A stretch of 64,000 bases of DNA, from positions 124,001 to 188,000 of the forward strand of contig JAAZMZ010000009.1 of NCBI GenBank assembly GCA_012798535.1. Direction: 5' to 3'. This stretch comes from Leptolinea sp. (GTDB lineage Bacteria > Chloroflexota > Anaerolineae > Anaerolineales > Anaerolineaceae). Positions 34,745-44,720 of this stretch are shown piece after piece. A model generated the notes under the pieces. The model did not search any database. It saw only the letters and a list, made by a program, of their open reading frames with translations, and was not told the DNA's origin. The translations under genes and the position numbers were made by a program. Numbering within the stretch: position 1 is the first letter of the stretch; every line of letters starts with the position of its first letter.

Positions 34745-35919
34745 TGGGCGGCCTGTTGATGATAAAAGGTTCTATAGGAGTCAAGTTCCATTTCACCGGT
34801 CTGGCAGGGAACGGTCATGCTCATTTTCTGGCAAATCAGGTCGGCGGTTTTTTCCGCCATGACACGGCATGTGGTGGCTTTACCGCCGGTGATGGTCACA
34901 AAACCGCGCAGACCTTGATCAGCCTCATGATCGTAGCATTTGAACGTCCGGGAGAGACTGCGCACATCTGAACCGGTCTGGATCAAAGGACGGGCTGACA
35001 TATAGGATGCCCGGATGTTTACATTTTTAATCGCCGGCATAATCTCCACCGCGCGTTTGACCATGGCATCCACCTGATCAGGGTCCACAGGGATGTAATC
35101 GGCATCCTGAACTTCGAACGAGGTGGTGCCAATCACGGACATGCGGCGTTGCGGAATGATGATGTCGCCGTCTCCGGGAAGGGAAAGCCGGCTGAGGACC
35201 AGATCGCTCATACGTTTCTCGAAAGCAACCATTACACCGGGTGAAGGAACAACCGGAACACTGACACCGGCAAGTGAACAAATTTTCCCGGCCCATGCGC
35301 CAGCCGCGTTGATCGTAATATCCGCCTGGAGTTGGACAGGCTGATTGGAATGACGGTTCAGCACAGTCACCTGATCAACCTGACCTGATCCACCAACACG
35401 GACCGCTTCAACCTGATGATAGGGAAGGAAAACCGCGCCGCGATTTCTAGCACTGGCGGCAAAAGCCAATCCGAGGCGTAGAGGATCAAAAGAACCTTCC
35501 GGAACTTCGAAACCTCCCAGCACTTTCGGATTGATTTTCGGTTCAAGGGAAAGGATCTCCTCAGGGTCCATCCAACGGGCAGGAACGTGGCATTTCTCGG
35601 CTCCGGCTTTGAAATCCTCTTTGTAAGCCAGTTCTTCCTCTAAAATGGCCAGGTATATTCCCCTGTTGAATTCGATACATTGTCTGGCGATCTTCCGGAG
35701 AATGATGTTTTCATCGATACATTCACGGGCGGCTTCCGGATCATTCACACAATAACGGGCTCCGGAATGCAAAACGCCGTGCGTACGGCCGGATGTGCCG
35801 GAACAGATTTCTCCCCGGTCGACAACCGTTACGGAAAAACCCCGCAAGGTCAGATCGTATGCCAGGGCGCAGCCGGTAAAACCGGCGCCGATGATGAGGG
35901 CGGTGGGTTTTATTTTCAT
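34741..35919 (-). CDS. GlpA-like FAD glycerol-3-phosphate dehydrogenase
   Basis: 392 residues. The FAD-binding head is IIGAGFTGCALAYDL, followed by the DAO-type sequence (SGRTHGVLHSGARY, NAAGAWAG, TGGKATTCR). It would oxidise glycerol-3-phosphate to dihydroxyacetone phosphate. At 392 residues it lacks the C-terminal BFD [2Fe-2S] domain of E. coli GlpA. No glpB or glpC follows; instead sdhB-, sdhC- and sdhD-like genes overlap or abut it. The preceding gene is glpK, 1 bp away. Confidence 0.85.
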   Translation of the reverse strand: MKIKPTALIIGAGFTGCALAYDLTLRGFSVTVVDRGEICSGTSGRTHGVLHSGARYCVNDPEAARECIDENIILRKIARQCIEFNRGIYLAILEEELAYKEDFKAGAEKCHVPARWMDPEEILSLEPKINPKVLGGFEVPEGSFDPLRLGLAFAASARNRGAVFLPYHQVEAVRVGGSGQVDQVTVLNRHSNQPVQLQADITINAAGAWAGKICSLAGVSVPVVPSPGVMVAFEKRMSDLVLSRLSLPGDGDIIIPQRRMSVIGTTSFEVQDADYIPVDPDQVDAMVKRAVEIMPAIKNVNIRASYMSARPLIQTGSDVRSLSRTFKCYDHEADQGLRGFVTITGGKATTCRVMAEKTADLICQKMSMTVPCQTGEMELDSYRTFYHQQAAQ

Positions 35920-35920
35920 C

Positions 35921-37420
35921 TCATGAATTTATCCAATCAAATGAGCGGGTTACGGCTTTCTTCCAGCCGGAATACAGGCGGTCACGTCGGGCGGATTCCA
36001 TGGCGGGAATCCAGGTTTTGTCCACAGCCCAGTTGGAACGAAGTTCATCCAGGGATTTCCAGAAACCAACCGCCAGACCGGCGGCGTAGGCTGCGCCAAG
36101 AGAGGTCGTTTCTGCAACTTTTGGGCGGGTGACCGGCACATTCAAGATATCTGCCTGGAACTGCATCAACAGGTCATTCACAACCATGCCGCCATCCACC
36201 CTAAGGCTTTGCAGATCAATGTCCGAATCGGATTTCATGGCATCCAAAACCTCACGGGTTTGAAAGGCAGTGGCTTCAAGGGTGGCACGAGCGATATGCC
36301 CTTTATGGATGAACCGGGTAAGCCCGACGATCACGCCGCGGGCATCGCTGCGCCAATACGGAGCGAAAAGGCCGGAGAAGGCGGGAACAATATAAATTCC
36401 GCCATTATCTTCCACGCTGGAAGCCAAATCCTCAATATCACCGGATTTTTGAATGATCCCCAGATTATCCCGTAGCCATTGCACAAGCGCTCCGGAGATG
36501 GCGATCGATCCTTCCAGGCAATAAACCGCAGGCTGGCCTTCGAGTTGGTAGCCAAAGGTTGTCAACAAGCCGTTTCGACTGGGAACAGGTGTGTTCCCAG
36601 TATTGAGCAGCATGAAACAGCCGGTGCCATAGGTGTTCTTGGCTTCGCCCGGATTAAAACAGGTTTGCCCGAACAGGGCAGCCTGCTGGTCTCCCAGAAT
36701 GGCGGCAATGGGAACGCCTTCCAGAATTCCGTGGGCTTCACCGTATAACTGTGATGACAACCGGATATCCGGCAAAATATGACGAGGTATACCCAGTAAA
36801 TCTAAAAGTGAACCATCCCACTGTCTGTCCTTCAGGTTCATCAAGAGAGTGCGAGAAGCGTTGCTGCCATCCGTAATGTGCAATCCGCCATTCTTTCCAC
36901 CGGTCAGATTCCATACCAACCAGCTATCTATGGTTCCGGCCAGCGCCGTACCATTCTCTATAGCCTGTGACACTTTTGGTTCATGCTCCATCAGCCACTT
37001 TATCTTGGGGCCGGAGAAATAGGTTGCCAGCGGAAGGCCGGTTTTATCGCGCAGGCGGTCCTGACCGCCGCTCTTAGCCAGATCACGGCATATCTCATCC
37101 GTCCGTGTATCCTGCCAGACGATGGCTGGATGGAGAGGCTGCCCCGTGGTTCTGTCCCAGATCACCGTGGTTTCACGCTGATTGGTGATGCCGACAGCCG
37201 CGATCTCTGATGGATGAATTCCGGATTTCTGCAGGGTATTCAGAATAACTTCCTGTGTCCGGATCCAGATTTCCATCGGATCGTGTTCCACCCAGCCAGA
37301 TTGCGGGTAGAACTGATGATGTTCTTTCTGGTCGACGGCAACGATCTGACCGCGGTGATCAAACAGGATAAAGCGCGTACTGCTGGTTCCCTGGTCTATG
37401 GCAGCAATATATTTTGGCAT
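35921..37420 (-). CDS. glpK: Glycerol kinase
   Basis: 499 residues from ATG 37420 (the longer reading to 37522 enters the LCP gene region). The FGGY-family N-terminus shows [16 protein letters not shown]. Also visible are [21 protein letters not shown]-type text, [21 protein letters not shown] and the C-terminal [13 protein letters not shown] motif. It makes sn-glycerol-3-phosphate, the substrate of the next gene's product. It is the first gene of the five-gene run. Confidence 0.96.
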   Translation of the reverse strand: MPKYIAAIDQGTSSTRFILFDHRGQIVAVDQKEHHQFYPQSGWVEHDPMEIWIRTQEVILNTLQKSGIHPSEIAAVGITNQRETTVIWDRTTGQPLHPAIVWQDTRTDEICRDLAKSGGQDRLRDKTGLPLATYFSGPKIKWLMEHEPKVSQAIENGTALAGTIDSWLVWNLTGGKNGGLHITDGSNASRTLLMNLKDRQWDGSLLDLLGIPRHILPDIRLSSQLYGEAHGILEGVPIAAILGDQQAALFGQTCFNPGEAKNTYGTGCFMLLNTGNTPVPSRNGLLTTFGYQLEGQPAVYCLEGSIAISGALVQWLRDNLGIIQKSGDIEDLASSVEDNGGIYIVPAFSGLFAPYWRSDARGVIVGLTRFIHKGHIARATLEATAFQTREVLDAMKSDSDIDLQSLRVDGGMVVNDLLMQFQADILNVPVTRPKVAETTSLGAAYAAGLAVGFWKSLDELRSNWAVDKTWIPAMESARRDRLYSGWKKAVTRSFDWINS

Positions 37421-37445
37421 GGTTATCCTGAGTTCATCGTTAAGA

Positions 37446-38549
37446 TCATTCGCCCGTGCTACCAAGTGAATTGGCGATATTTGCGCGAACTGATTCTGTA
37501 TCCTGGATGACGATGGTTCCATCCACCACCAGATTGAGCCGGTTTTTGGGTATCGTATTAAAACGGAACCGTACCGATTCCATCGAGTTGGAAAGACAGA
37601 CCAGTTGTCTCAATTGTCCCACTGTCAGGTCGGAAAGAAGACCATCTTCCGCCTGTGAAATGAAAGAAGCAATAAACTGGGAGGGATCTCTTCTCTTCAT
37701 CTCGACTCGGAAGGCATTGATCACGTCATTCTGCCGGAGAACTCGATCCCATTCGCTTCCCAAAGCAGTGGCTTTCGCGGTAATGTATTTACGAATAAGG
37801 CTGCCATCCAGTTTACGAGATCCACGCTGCAGGTCAAACTCGTCTGTCACATACGTTTCGCTGATTTTTACATCCAACGATCCCACTGAATTGGCATAAT
37901 TCTCAATGGCCGCGGTGTCAATGATCATGTAGTGAGATGCCAGAATGCCAAGGTTTTCATTAATCATCTGGGCGATGGCGTTACTTGCAAGTGATATGGC
38001 GTCGGCATTGCTGCGCTCGGCATTGTATACAATATCAAAAGCGTCGGTCAAAGTGGCGCTTGTCCGTCCATATACTTGCAGATTCGCGCCCGGCAGAACC
38101 AGTTCCGGCGGAATGGCGTAGACCACCACTCTTTCATGACTGAAATCCACCTGGACGATCCGGAAGCCTATTGCCCCGTCTTTTTCGGTATCAGGATTGG
38201 TAAGATCGGTAAGTATTGCCAGAAGGATATAAGAACCGGTTGTACCACAAACCTCTTTTTGAGGTCCAGGTGTGTCGGTCGGGCCGGGAGTATTCAGCAT
38301 TTCGGGTGGCTCCATGGTTGCTGGCGGCGGCAAGGGGACAGACTGTGACGTTGCCGTCACAATACGTGAGATGGTCGGTGTACCCGGACCGGGAGTCGTA
38401 TCCGGCGGTGTGAGTGACATCATGGCTGCCAGGGTTGATGGTGGAATATAAGGCTGGCGATAAAAAAGCTGAACGATGATAATCCCGATTACCGTACCCA
38501 GAACTATCAGGATACCGAGAAGGATCAGGATGGTAGTTCTACCTCTCAT
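37446..38549 (-). CDS. LytR-CpsA-Psr (LCP)-like membrane protein
   Basis: 367 residues. One N-terminal transmembrane helix (about 6-29) is followed by a Pro/Thr-rich spacer (about 35-95) and an extracytoplasmic LCP-like domain (about 105-280; [48 protein letters not shown]). LCP enzymes attach secondary polymers to the wall or glycans, using Arg/Asp contacts to a polyprenyl phosphate. The classic DSRP motif is not clear, so activity is uncertain. Confidence 0.75.
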   Translation of the reverse strand: MRGRTTILILLGILIVLGTVIGIIIVQLFYRQPYIPPSTLAAMMSLTPPDTTPGPGTPTISRIVTATSQSVPLPPPATMEPPEMLNTPGPTDTPGPQKEVCGTTGSYILLAILTDLTNPDTEKDGAIGFRIVQVDFSHERVVVYAIPPELVLPGANLQVYGRTSATLTDAFDIVYNAERSNADAISLASNAIAQMINENLGILASHYMIIDTAAIENYANSVGSLDVKISETYVTDEFDLQRGSRKLDGSLIRKYITAKATALGSEWDRVLRQNDVINAFRVEMKRRDPSQFIASFISQAEDGLLSDLTVGQLRQLVCLSNSMESVRFRFNTIPKNRLNLVVDGTIVIQDTESVRANIANSLGSTGE

Positions 38550-38674
38550 GGATGCTGGCTCCTGCCATCATTTTCCACCGAAAGTCTTTGCACGAAATAA
38601 ATGGATTAGGAATATTTTATACCGGAAAAGGTATTCCGTAGAAATCAAAATTGTTATCCTGTGAGGTCAACCGA

Positions 38675-39319
38675 TCAGGCATCTGGTTTTGTGAAAATGG
38701 CCGTTTCCTTGATTCCATTTCCAAACCAGACGGCCTGCCAGTTGGAGATCATCTGCAGCACCTGTTCCCATTCTTTATCCAGAGGTCCATCGATGCGACT
38801 TCTCGTGTTGGGCGCCTGTGAATCGCAGGGAAGGTAATGATTGGCGTCATCCAGTATCAGCAATCCGCCTGGTTTAAGGAGTGGGATGGAATGCAGCATA
38901 CAGGCGGACCTGGCGACGCCATCCACCAGAGCGAAGTCCAATGAATTTTCTGCGATCATTCCGGTGATCTGGACATACTCGGATTCTAGAATCTCTTGGA
39001 AATTTTGAGCAACATCCGGTTTCGCGAATTGATGATATTCAATATTGGAAATTCCCTTTTGTACAATGTCTGCCTTAACGAGGTTGAACCAGTCTGGATT
39101 ATGTTCCACGCTGACCAAACTTTTCACCCGTTGCGCAAACCAGGTTGTGCTTCTCCCGGAACCATATTCCAGCCCGCAGAAGTCAGATTTCAACGCCTTC
39201 TCAAGGTAGGTGATTGCCCGGGGGGTCAACCAGGGCGCTTCGGGATTTCTCGCACGATAATACCGGTCGGCCAGTCGATGACATAGATAGGCAGGGGTCC
39301 AGTGGGAAAATGATCGCAT
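38675..39319 (-). CDS. SAM-dependent methyltransferase-like protein
   Basis: 214 residues. A class I Rossmann outline is visible (GLEYGSGRSTTWFAQRV as motif I, SVEHNPDW as motif II, DFALVDGVAR and KPGGLLILDDANHY later). The substrate is unknown; similar proteins act in glycan or surface-polysaccharide clusters. The neighbouring genes include an LCP protein and glycosyltransferases. Confidence 0.72.
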   Translation of the reverse strand: MRSFSHWTPAYLCHRLADRYYRARNPEAPWLTPRAITYLEKALKSDFCGLEYGSGRSTTWFAQRVKSLVSVEHNPDWFNLVKADIVQKGISNIEYHQFAKPDVAQNFQEILESEYVQITGMIAENSLDFALVDGVARSACMLHSIPLLKPGGLLILDDANHYLPCDSQAPNTRSRIDGPLDKEWEQVLQMISNWQAVWFGNGIKETAIFTKPDA

Positions 39320-39340
39320 GAAGAATCCTAAAAAATGAGA

Positions 39341-40054
39341 TTAATGTGATTTCGATTGTAACGGAAGTTCTCGAAACAAATGCCGGTTTAACAGATACGC
39401 GGCGATTCCAAAGGATACAGCTACATTCAATGATTTCTTTATTCCAAGCATGGGCAAATATAAAACCCGATCACAGCAGACACGGATTTCTGGATCGATA
39501 CCGCAAACCTCGTTACCTACAACAAGTGCGATTTTTCCTTTATATTGAATCGGTTTTCCAAGCAGATTTTCCGCTTCCGGACTCGTTTCCAGGCCGAAGA
39601 TTTGTACTCCGGATTCTTTCAAATTTTCTATCAATTCCATACCATTAGGATGGTACGACCATGAAGTGTGAATTTCTGCGGTGAGTGATGTCTTTTTCAG
39701 GCGAGAATGCGCCGGAGTCGGTGTAATTCCACACAGATACGCATGCCTGATTCCGGCTCCATCTGAAGTGCGTAGAATGGAACCGACATTATAGGCGGAT
39801 CTTAAATTATCCAGAATGACCGAAATTTCCCCTGAACCATCCAGAGTGTGCATTTCTGAAGGGTATCCGTTTTGACACGCTATCTTCTTCTGGATTGGTG
39901 ACCGGCAAACCGGGCAAATTCCGATGGCATTTACCGGTGCCGGAAACCGTAAACGGCAGGTCTGCGATGTACATTCGAAGAACCAGAATTCTTCCTCTGT
40001 CAGGCCCTCACCGGCGAATGGATCGTTATCCGGATGTGTGTCTGCTGTTGTCAT
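39341..40054 (-). CDS. SpoU/TrmH family RNA 2'-O-methyltransferase with N-terminal zinc ribbon
   Basis: 237 residues. The C-terminal 150 residues carry the SPOUT knot motifs (LDNLRSAYNVGSILRTSDGAG, LVVGNEVCGID, LPMLGIKKSLNVAVSFGIAAY). The N-terminal 60 residues contain a zinc ribbon, C-TSQT-C...C-PVC, not usual for the family. It probably methylates a ribose in tRNA or rRNA. It overlaps the DUF692 gene by 29 bp. Confidence 0.88.
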   Translation of the reverse strand: MTTADTHPDNDPFAGEGLTEEEFWFFECTSQTCRLRFPAPVNAIGICPVCRSPIQKKIACQNGYPSEMHTLDGSGEISVILDNLRSAYNVGSILRTSDGAGIRHAYLCGITPTPAHSRLKKTSLTAEIHTSWSYHPNGMELIENLKESGVQIFGLETSPEAENLLGKPIQYKGKIALVVGNEVCGIDPEIRVCCDRVLYLPMLGIKKSLNVAVSFGIAAYLLNRHLFRELPLQSKSH

Positions 40055-40841
40055 GCTGGTAAATCATTTCCTTTAGCCGGGGGACCTGTTCCAACAGGAC
40101 ACGCGGTTCACTGCGCCAGAGATAAGGCGTGCCGGTCCCTCCATATTCAAACGCCACAATATCCGGGGCATGCCATTCCCCCATTTTGATCCGGTCGATG
40201 GCATATTCAAACAGGTTCCAATCGCGATCTATCATTTCCATGTGATCATGGATCTCCCCTTCATGCATACCAAGTCCGGTAACATGGATTTCTCGCAGAC
40301 GACGAATTGGAAATTCAGAAAAGAAACTGCGAGGATCTGTTTGCAGCGTCTTTGCCGTAATCGCCGCGTGTGCCAGATCCAATAACATACCGCAGCCTGT
40401 TTCTGCCGCCAGCCGCTGAAAAAAGGTTGGAAGTGCGACCGGTCGTAAATATTTCTTACCGTTCAAAGGAAGGGGTATATTTTCTGTAATCACCCGGTCT
40501 GCTCCAAAATGATCACAAACAGTTCTAACTTCTTCCACAATACGATCAAGTGTCTTTTCCACCTGGCTCTGGTCGCAAGGATCCAGTTCAGGAGGAGCAA
40601 CAATGTGCAGGTTGACAAAGTCGGTTTTGGTTCTGGCAAGGTATTCTTCGATCACAGGCCAGTCGAAATTTGCCCCATGTCCATTACCACAATACAGACC
40701 GAAATGCACATACACCGGCAGAATTTCGGAAGCTTCCGAAACCATCTCCGGTCCGTCAATGGTTTTAAATAAATCAAAGTTGATTTGGCCGGATTGCAAT
40801 AAATCCGCTGCCGGCCGGGAAAAATTAACAGCCAGTTTCAT
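40026..40841 (-). CDS. DUF692/MNIO-like TIM-barrel protein
   Basis: 271 residues. The outline fits the DUF692 (multinuclear non-haem iron-dependent oxidase, MNIO) fold: VHFGLYCGNGHG, VNLHIVAPP, ENIPLPLN, CGMLLDLAHAAITA, REIHVTGLGMHEGEIHDHMEM and FEYGGTG, with His/Glu/Asp ligand candidates at the strand ends. Some MNIOs modify ribosomal peptides with a partner protein; neither a precursor nor a partner is evident here, so the role is unknown. A sugar-phosphate isomerase barrel is the fallback. Confidence 0.72.
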   Translation of the reverse strand: MKLAVNFSRPAADLLQSGQINFDLFKTIDGPEMVSEASEILPVYVHFGLYCGNGHGANFDWPVIEEYLARTKTDFVNLHIVAPPELDPCDQSQVEKTLDRIVEEVRTVCDHFGADRVITENIPLPLNGKKYLRPVALPTFFQRLAAETGCGMLLDLAHAAITAKTLQTDPRSFFSEFPIRRLREIHVTGLGMHEGEIHDHMEMIDRDWNLFEYAIDRIKMGEWHAPDIVAFEYGGTGTPYLWRSEPRVLLEQVPRLKEMIYQHDNSRHTSG

Positions 40842-40887
40842 AGCGCAGCGATTCTATCACCCTATCCGGTTATCAGGTTGTATCTGG

Positions 40888-40926
40888 TAAAATTGGAAAA
40901 AGTTCGCCGGGGCAGGCCTGCCCCGG
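40888..40926 (+). promoter_or_regulatory. Extended -10 promoter followed by a perfect 20-bp palindrome
   Basis: TGG-TAAAAT (TAAAAT at 40888-40893) is an extended -10 element without a clear -35. The transcript would then contain a perfect inverted repeat at 40907-40926 (arms of 10, CCGGGGCAGG and its complement), ending 19 bases before the ribosome site GGAGG of the next gene. It may work as an attenuator hairpin or as a protein-binding site. Confidence 0.5.
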
Positions 40927-40954
40927 TTTGTATGTTGTCTTTTCGGAGGTTCAT

Positions 40955-42658
40955 TTGCGTTCGAAATTCTTGCGATCTCCAGTTGAGGTCCTTCTCGTAG
41001 CAGCCATCCTGCTGGTGCATCTCTATGTCGCGCTGGCGCCTGCCAACAGCCTGATGAACTGGTACACCACGGATGATGCATTTTATTATTTCAAGACTGC
41101 GCAAAATATTGGTGCCGGAAACGGCATTACTTTTGATGGAATAGGACGGACGAACGGATTTCATCCCTTATGGATGATGATCTGTGTTCCCATTTTTCTT
41201 CTCGCAAATATTAATCTACTGCTCCCACTGCGCATAGTGGTATTTCTGGCCGGAATGATGAACGCGGCCACCGTCATACTGATCTATCGTCTATTTGAGA
41301 AAAATAAAGCTGCTTTCGCCGGCATTCTGGCGGCTCTGTTCTGGGCTTTTTCGATCCCGATTCATACGAACACTGTAACACTTGGAATGGAATCTACTGT
41401 TAACGCGTTGACGGTAACTCTCCTGGTCTATATGGCTTCAAGTTTGGATATAAAAAAAGAGCAGGGAACACTCACTGCACGTGATTTTCGTAATCTGGGT
41501 ATAACGGCCATATTCACATTTCTCAGCCGTATCGACAATGGCTTTGTTGTCGGCGCTGTGCTTCTCTGGGCGCTTGGAAAACATTGGAATTCCCTGGCTT
41601 CTTCCTCAGAGAGGGCAGGTGAGGCCTGGCGGAGACGGCTGCGTCTGGCACTCCTGCTAGGTCTGCCGGTTGGGATCACTCTCCTGGTTTATCTTGGTTT
41701 CAATAAGATATATTTTGGGACAGAAACCCCGGTAAGCGGACAGATCAAACGCTGGTGGGGAACACTTCCCAATACCGTGTACGGATTTCCAGTAGATAAT
41801 TTTGCAGTCTTCCTGACACATTTGATCACACCCCAGGTTAATATCGGGCCGTGGGCACTTGCAACCCAGATTCCGCATGACATTGCTAACTTTTTTGAGT
41901 TGATATTTAAAGTGCAGGAAAATGTCAAGACCATCCACCGTGTCCTGGTAATGGCGAGCAGTCTGGTTATGCTCGGGTTGGCGGGGTGGTTGATCAAATT
42001 CAACTGGAAGAGATTCATCAAATTGGTCGACCGCTTCTATCTGATCCCATTCTTCATCGGCTGCATGGCACAGATCATCAGCTACAAATCGACCACATAC
42101 ATTGAAACCCTGACCTGGTACTGGGTGAGCGAAATGGTGTTCGTTGTGTTGTCGGGAGGTATACTGGCCGACTGCCTGATCGCGAGGCTTGAACAGAAAA
42201 AAGTTTCAACGCGTGCTTTTCAGGTCGCCGTAATGGCCGTTGCACTCCTGTTGATTGCACCGTTCTGTGCCTATATCTTGAGTCTCGCACCTTATCAGGT
42301 TGATCCGCAATATGCCGAAGCTTATCTGGGAGGAGCGCACGCACTCGAACAATACACAGAACCGGATTCGACGATCGGCACAACAGGCGGCGGAATTGTT
42401 GCGTATTTCATCAAAGACCGGAAAATCATCAATCTTGACGGCCTGATCAGCAGTATGGATTATTTCCAGCGAATGCGTCGTGGAAAAACGACCGAATATT
42501 TTGATAAGATCGGTCTGGATTATGTTTATGGAAATATCTATATGATCACAGAAAGCGACCCTTATGCCCGCATGTTCTCAGATCGGGTGGAATTGATCGG
42601 GACAGTGGAAGGCGCCAGCCTCTTCCGTTATAAACCACTTAACCCTGCGTCTCCGTGA
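40955..42658 (+). CDS. Polytopic GT-C/ArnT-like glycosyltransferase or mannosyltransferase
   Basis: 567 residues from TTG 40955, with GGAGG five bases upstream. About eleven helices are present. The first loop has a WYTTDDAFYYFK acidic pair after helix 1, the catalytic-acid position of GT39/GT83 enzymes. The C-terminal half includes a soluble region. It likely moves a lipid-linked sugar onto an extracytoplasmic acceptor. It is convergent with the GT4 gene and separated by a terminator. Confidence 0.75.
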   Translation: MRSKFLRSPVEVLLVAAILLVHLYVALAPANSLMNWYTTDDAFYYFKTAQNIGAGNGITFDGIGRTNGFHPLWMMICVPIFLLANINLLLPLRIVVFLAGMMNAATVILIYRLFEKNKAAFAGILAALFWAFSIPIHTNTVTLGMESTVNALTVTLLVYMASSLDIKKEQGTLTARDFRNLGITAIFTFLSRIDNGFVVGAVLLWALGKHWNSLASSSERAGEAWRRRLRLALLLGLPVGITLLVYLGFNKIYFGTETPVSGQIKRWWGTLPNTVYGFPVDNFAVFLTHLITPQVNIGPWALATQIPHDIANFFELIFKVQENVKTIHRVLVMASSLVMLGLAGWLIKFNWKRFIKLVDRFYLIPFFIGCMAQIISYKSTTYIETLTWYWVSEMVFVVLSGGILADCLIARLEQKKVSTRAFQVAVMAVALLLIAPFCAYILSLAPYQVDPQYAEAYLGGAHALEQYTEPDSTIGTTGGGIVAYFIKDRKIINLDGLISSMDYFQRMRRGKTTEYFDKIGLDYVYGNIYMITESDPYARMFSDRVELIGTVEGASLFRYKPLNPASP

Positions 42659-42721
42659 GAGAAAAAAGAGAGGACGACTCAAACCTAAACTAGAATCGTC
42701 CAAAAAAAGAGAGACAAAAAG

Positions 42722-42748
42722 AGGCTGTCTTAAAAGGCAGCCTTTTTT
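42722..42748 (+). terminator. Terminator after the membrane glycosyltransferase
   Basis: AGGCTGTC (42722-42729) pairs with GGCAGCCT (42736-42743), one T-G wobble, 6-nt loop, then TTTTT. Confidence 0.8.
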
Positions 42749-42789
42749 ATCTCAAAGAACGCAAGCATGTGTTGTTTTAAGTGAGCCAG

Positions 42790-44040
42790 CTAATTAGCCG
42801 TCGGAGCATTCTTCAGACTGGCAGCGCCTGGTCGTATTCGAAGCCATTCCGTCTGTGGATTGGGTAGAGTATTTCCAGCCACCAGAGCATAATACAGCAT
42901 ACTATACCCGGCGATTGTGTTTTCCAACGTGTGCATTTGCACCATTTTCAGGCTTTCATTTCCCATAGCCGTCCAGGTGTCTGGATTTGAAAGAAATAGG
43001 TCTATCTTCTTTGCCGCGTCTTCCGGTTTTCCGGCGTCAAACAGATAGCCATTAACTCCATCATGCAGAAGTTCTGGCAAAGCGCGGGCATTTGCCAGTA
43101 AAAGCGGCTTACCGCAAGCCATGGCTTCCAGTGAGGCAATGGATAATAATTCCGCCTCGCTGGGCATGGCAAAAATATCGGTGGAATTGATCAGGGAGGG
43201 GAGATCTTCATCTGCGACGAATCCGAGGAAATGCACCTGTTTTTCCATACCAAAGTGTCGGGATATCTGCTCCAGGTGTTTACGGTGTGAACCGTTACCG
43301 ATAATCACCAGTTGAACATCATCTTTTCCGCGTATTTTCAGGGCGTTGATCAGAAGGTCGATTTTCTTTTCCGCATCCACTCTTCCAACAAACAGAATGG
43401 CCGGTTTTTGAGTATCCAGACCGAATCTTTTACGCCAGGAAGCTCTGTCGATCTCCGGATCGGGTTTGAATCGTTTTGTGTTCACTCCACAGGAAATTGG
43501 ATAAACCGGGAGTTTAATCTTCTGTTCGCGCAAAATCTGGGCAGCCGTGCGGGATGGAGCCGTGGCAAAATCCAGGTGATTGAAAGTCATCAGCATCCAG
43601 TTCCACATCACTTTGCTCAGGAGAGAGAAGAAATGGGATGAGCCGGGAACATACGGCGCCAGATTATCAGGCACAAAGTGATTTGTTCCGACCAGCTTGA
43701 TATGCCGTTTCATCCCAATCCGCACAAATGTGTTGCTCAACGGGTAATGATCATGGATATGGATCACATCTGGACGAAAATCATCAAGAATATGATTAAC
43801 CTCTTTATCCGCGAAAAAAGTCATACTGGCATCGGCATGGAATTGGCCGAGATCCAGCGACTTCATTTCCAAAATATCCACTCCATTTCTTTCAAACTTC
43901 TTGGGATGTCCATCACGGGTGGGTAGGACAACCATGACCTTATTTCCCTGGTCTGCCAGACCTTCTGCCAGATTGATCATAAAGATTGACTGCCCATTAC
44001 GCGAGGGAAAATAAGTGCACCCTGTAATCAGGATCCGCAT
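42790..44040 (-). CDS. Family 4 glycosyltransferase
   Basis: 416 residues, GT-B fold. The N-terminal acceptor half has FPSRNGQSIFMINLAEGL and HIHDHYPLSNTF. The C-terminal donor half has AILFVGRVDAEKKIDLLINAL, IIGNGSHRKHL, EAELLSIASLEAMACGKPLL. These are typical of retaining GT4 mannosyl/glucosyltransferases, such as diglucosyl-diacylglycerol or PIM-type enzymes. The acceptor cannot be told. It lies 44 bp after the DedA gene. Confidence 0.9.
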   Translation of the reverse strand: MRILITGCTYFPSRNGQSIFMINLAEGLADQGNKVMVVLPTRDGHPKKFERNGVDILEMKSLDLGQFHADASMTFFADKEVNHILDDFRPDVIHIHDHYPLSNTFVRIGMKRHIKLVGTNHFVPDNLAPYVPGSSHFFSLLSKVMWNWMLMTFNHLDFATAPSRTAAQILREQKIKLPVYPISCGVNTKRFKPDPEIDRASWRKRFGLDTQKPAILFVGRVDAEKKIDLLINALKIRGKDDVQLVIIGNGSHRKHLEQISRHFGMEKQVHFLGFVADEDLPSLINSTDIFAMPSEAELLSIASLEAMACGKPLLLANARALPELLHDGVNGYLFDAGKPEDAAKKIDLFLSNPDTWTAMGNESLKMVQMHTLENTIAGYSMLYYALVAGNTLPNPQTEWLRIRPGAASLKNAPTAN

Positions 44041-44084
44041 GTCACCATCCTACATTGATAATTTGATAATTTCGATTTATTCGA

Positions 44085-44720
44085 TTATTCGTTTGATTTT
44101 TCGTCAAACACACCGCTGCTGCGCAGTGCACGGCGAATATAATACACCATAACAGCAAGAAAAATCAAAGAAGAGAATAATAGTATATATTCGACGCCCT
44201 TAGAAATCGAAGATAACATTTTCGTTCCGTGGTAGCCGATGAAGACCAGAGCGCCTGTCCAGATCATCTCACCTGCCAGCAGCGTGGGCAGCCATTTTTT
44301 CAAAGGTACTTTTGCCATCCCCGCTGCCAGAAGCGAGGGGATCATAAAACCGGCGGAAAGCTTTGCAAAGAACAAAATTTTTGCCGCGTGTCTGTGCATC
44401 TCATCCTGCAGATGATTCATTTGTCTGGGTTTGATGCCAAGCCAGCGTTGATAGGGAAGAAGCCATTCCATTTTTCCCAGATATCCAAGATTGTACCAGA
44501 CCAAATCCGCGGATAAATTTCCCAGGGCGGCGGCGGCTAAAACAAAACCGGTTTTCAGGTAGCCTGAAGCCGAGGCCGAAGCACCCAGTAATGTAACAAT
44601 GGGACCTTCAACAGCCACAAGGAGGGCGATGATCAGATAATTCCAAGAACCGATCTGGTTCACCACCCCGATCTGGAGATTTTGCCAGAATGTGTGAATG
44701 ACATCAACCATTACGTTCAT
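44085..44720 (-). CDS. DedA family membrane protein
   Basis: 211 residues with about five hydrophobic segments and the DedA landmarks GASASASGYLKTG, FFAKLSAGFMIPSLLAAGMAKVPLKKW and GEMIWTGALVFIGYHG. DedA/SNARE-associated proteins scramble or recycle lipid carriers such as undecaprenyl phosphate or phosphatidylethanolamine. The gene abuts the GT4 gene, suggesting work on membrane lipids or glycolipids. Confidence 0.9.
   Translation of the reverse strand: MNVMVDVIHTFWQNLQIGVVNQIGSWNYLIIALLVAVEGPIVTLLGASASASGYLKTGFVLAAAALGNLSADLVWYNLGYLGKMEWLLPYQRWLGIKPRQMNHLQDEMHRHAAKILFFAKLSAGFMIPSLLAAGMAKVPLKKWLPTLLAGEMIWTGALVFIGYHGTKMLSSISKGVEYILLFSSLIFLAVMVYYIRRALRSSGVFDEKSNE

Noticed and set aside
40601-40890. 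Small plus-strand ORFs opposite the DUF692 gene as a peptide precursor
   Set aside because: They read only against the coding strand and lack a ribosome site or Cys-rich core.
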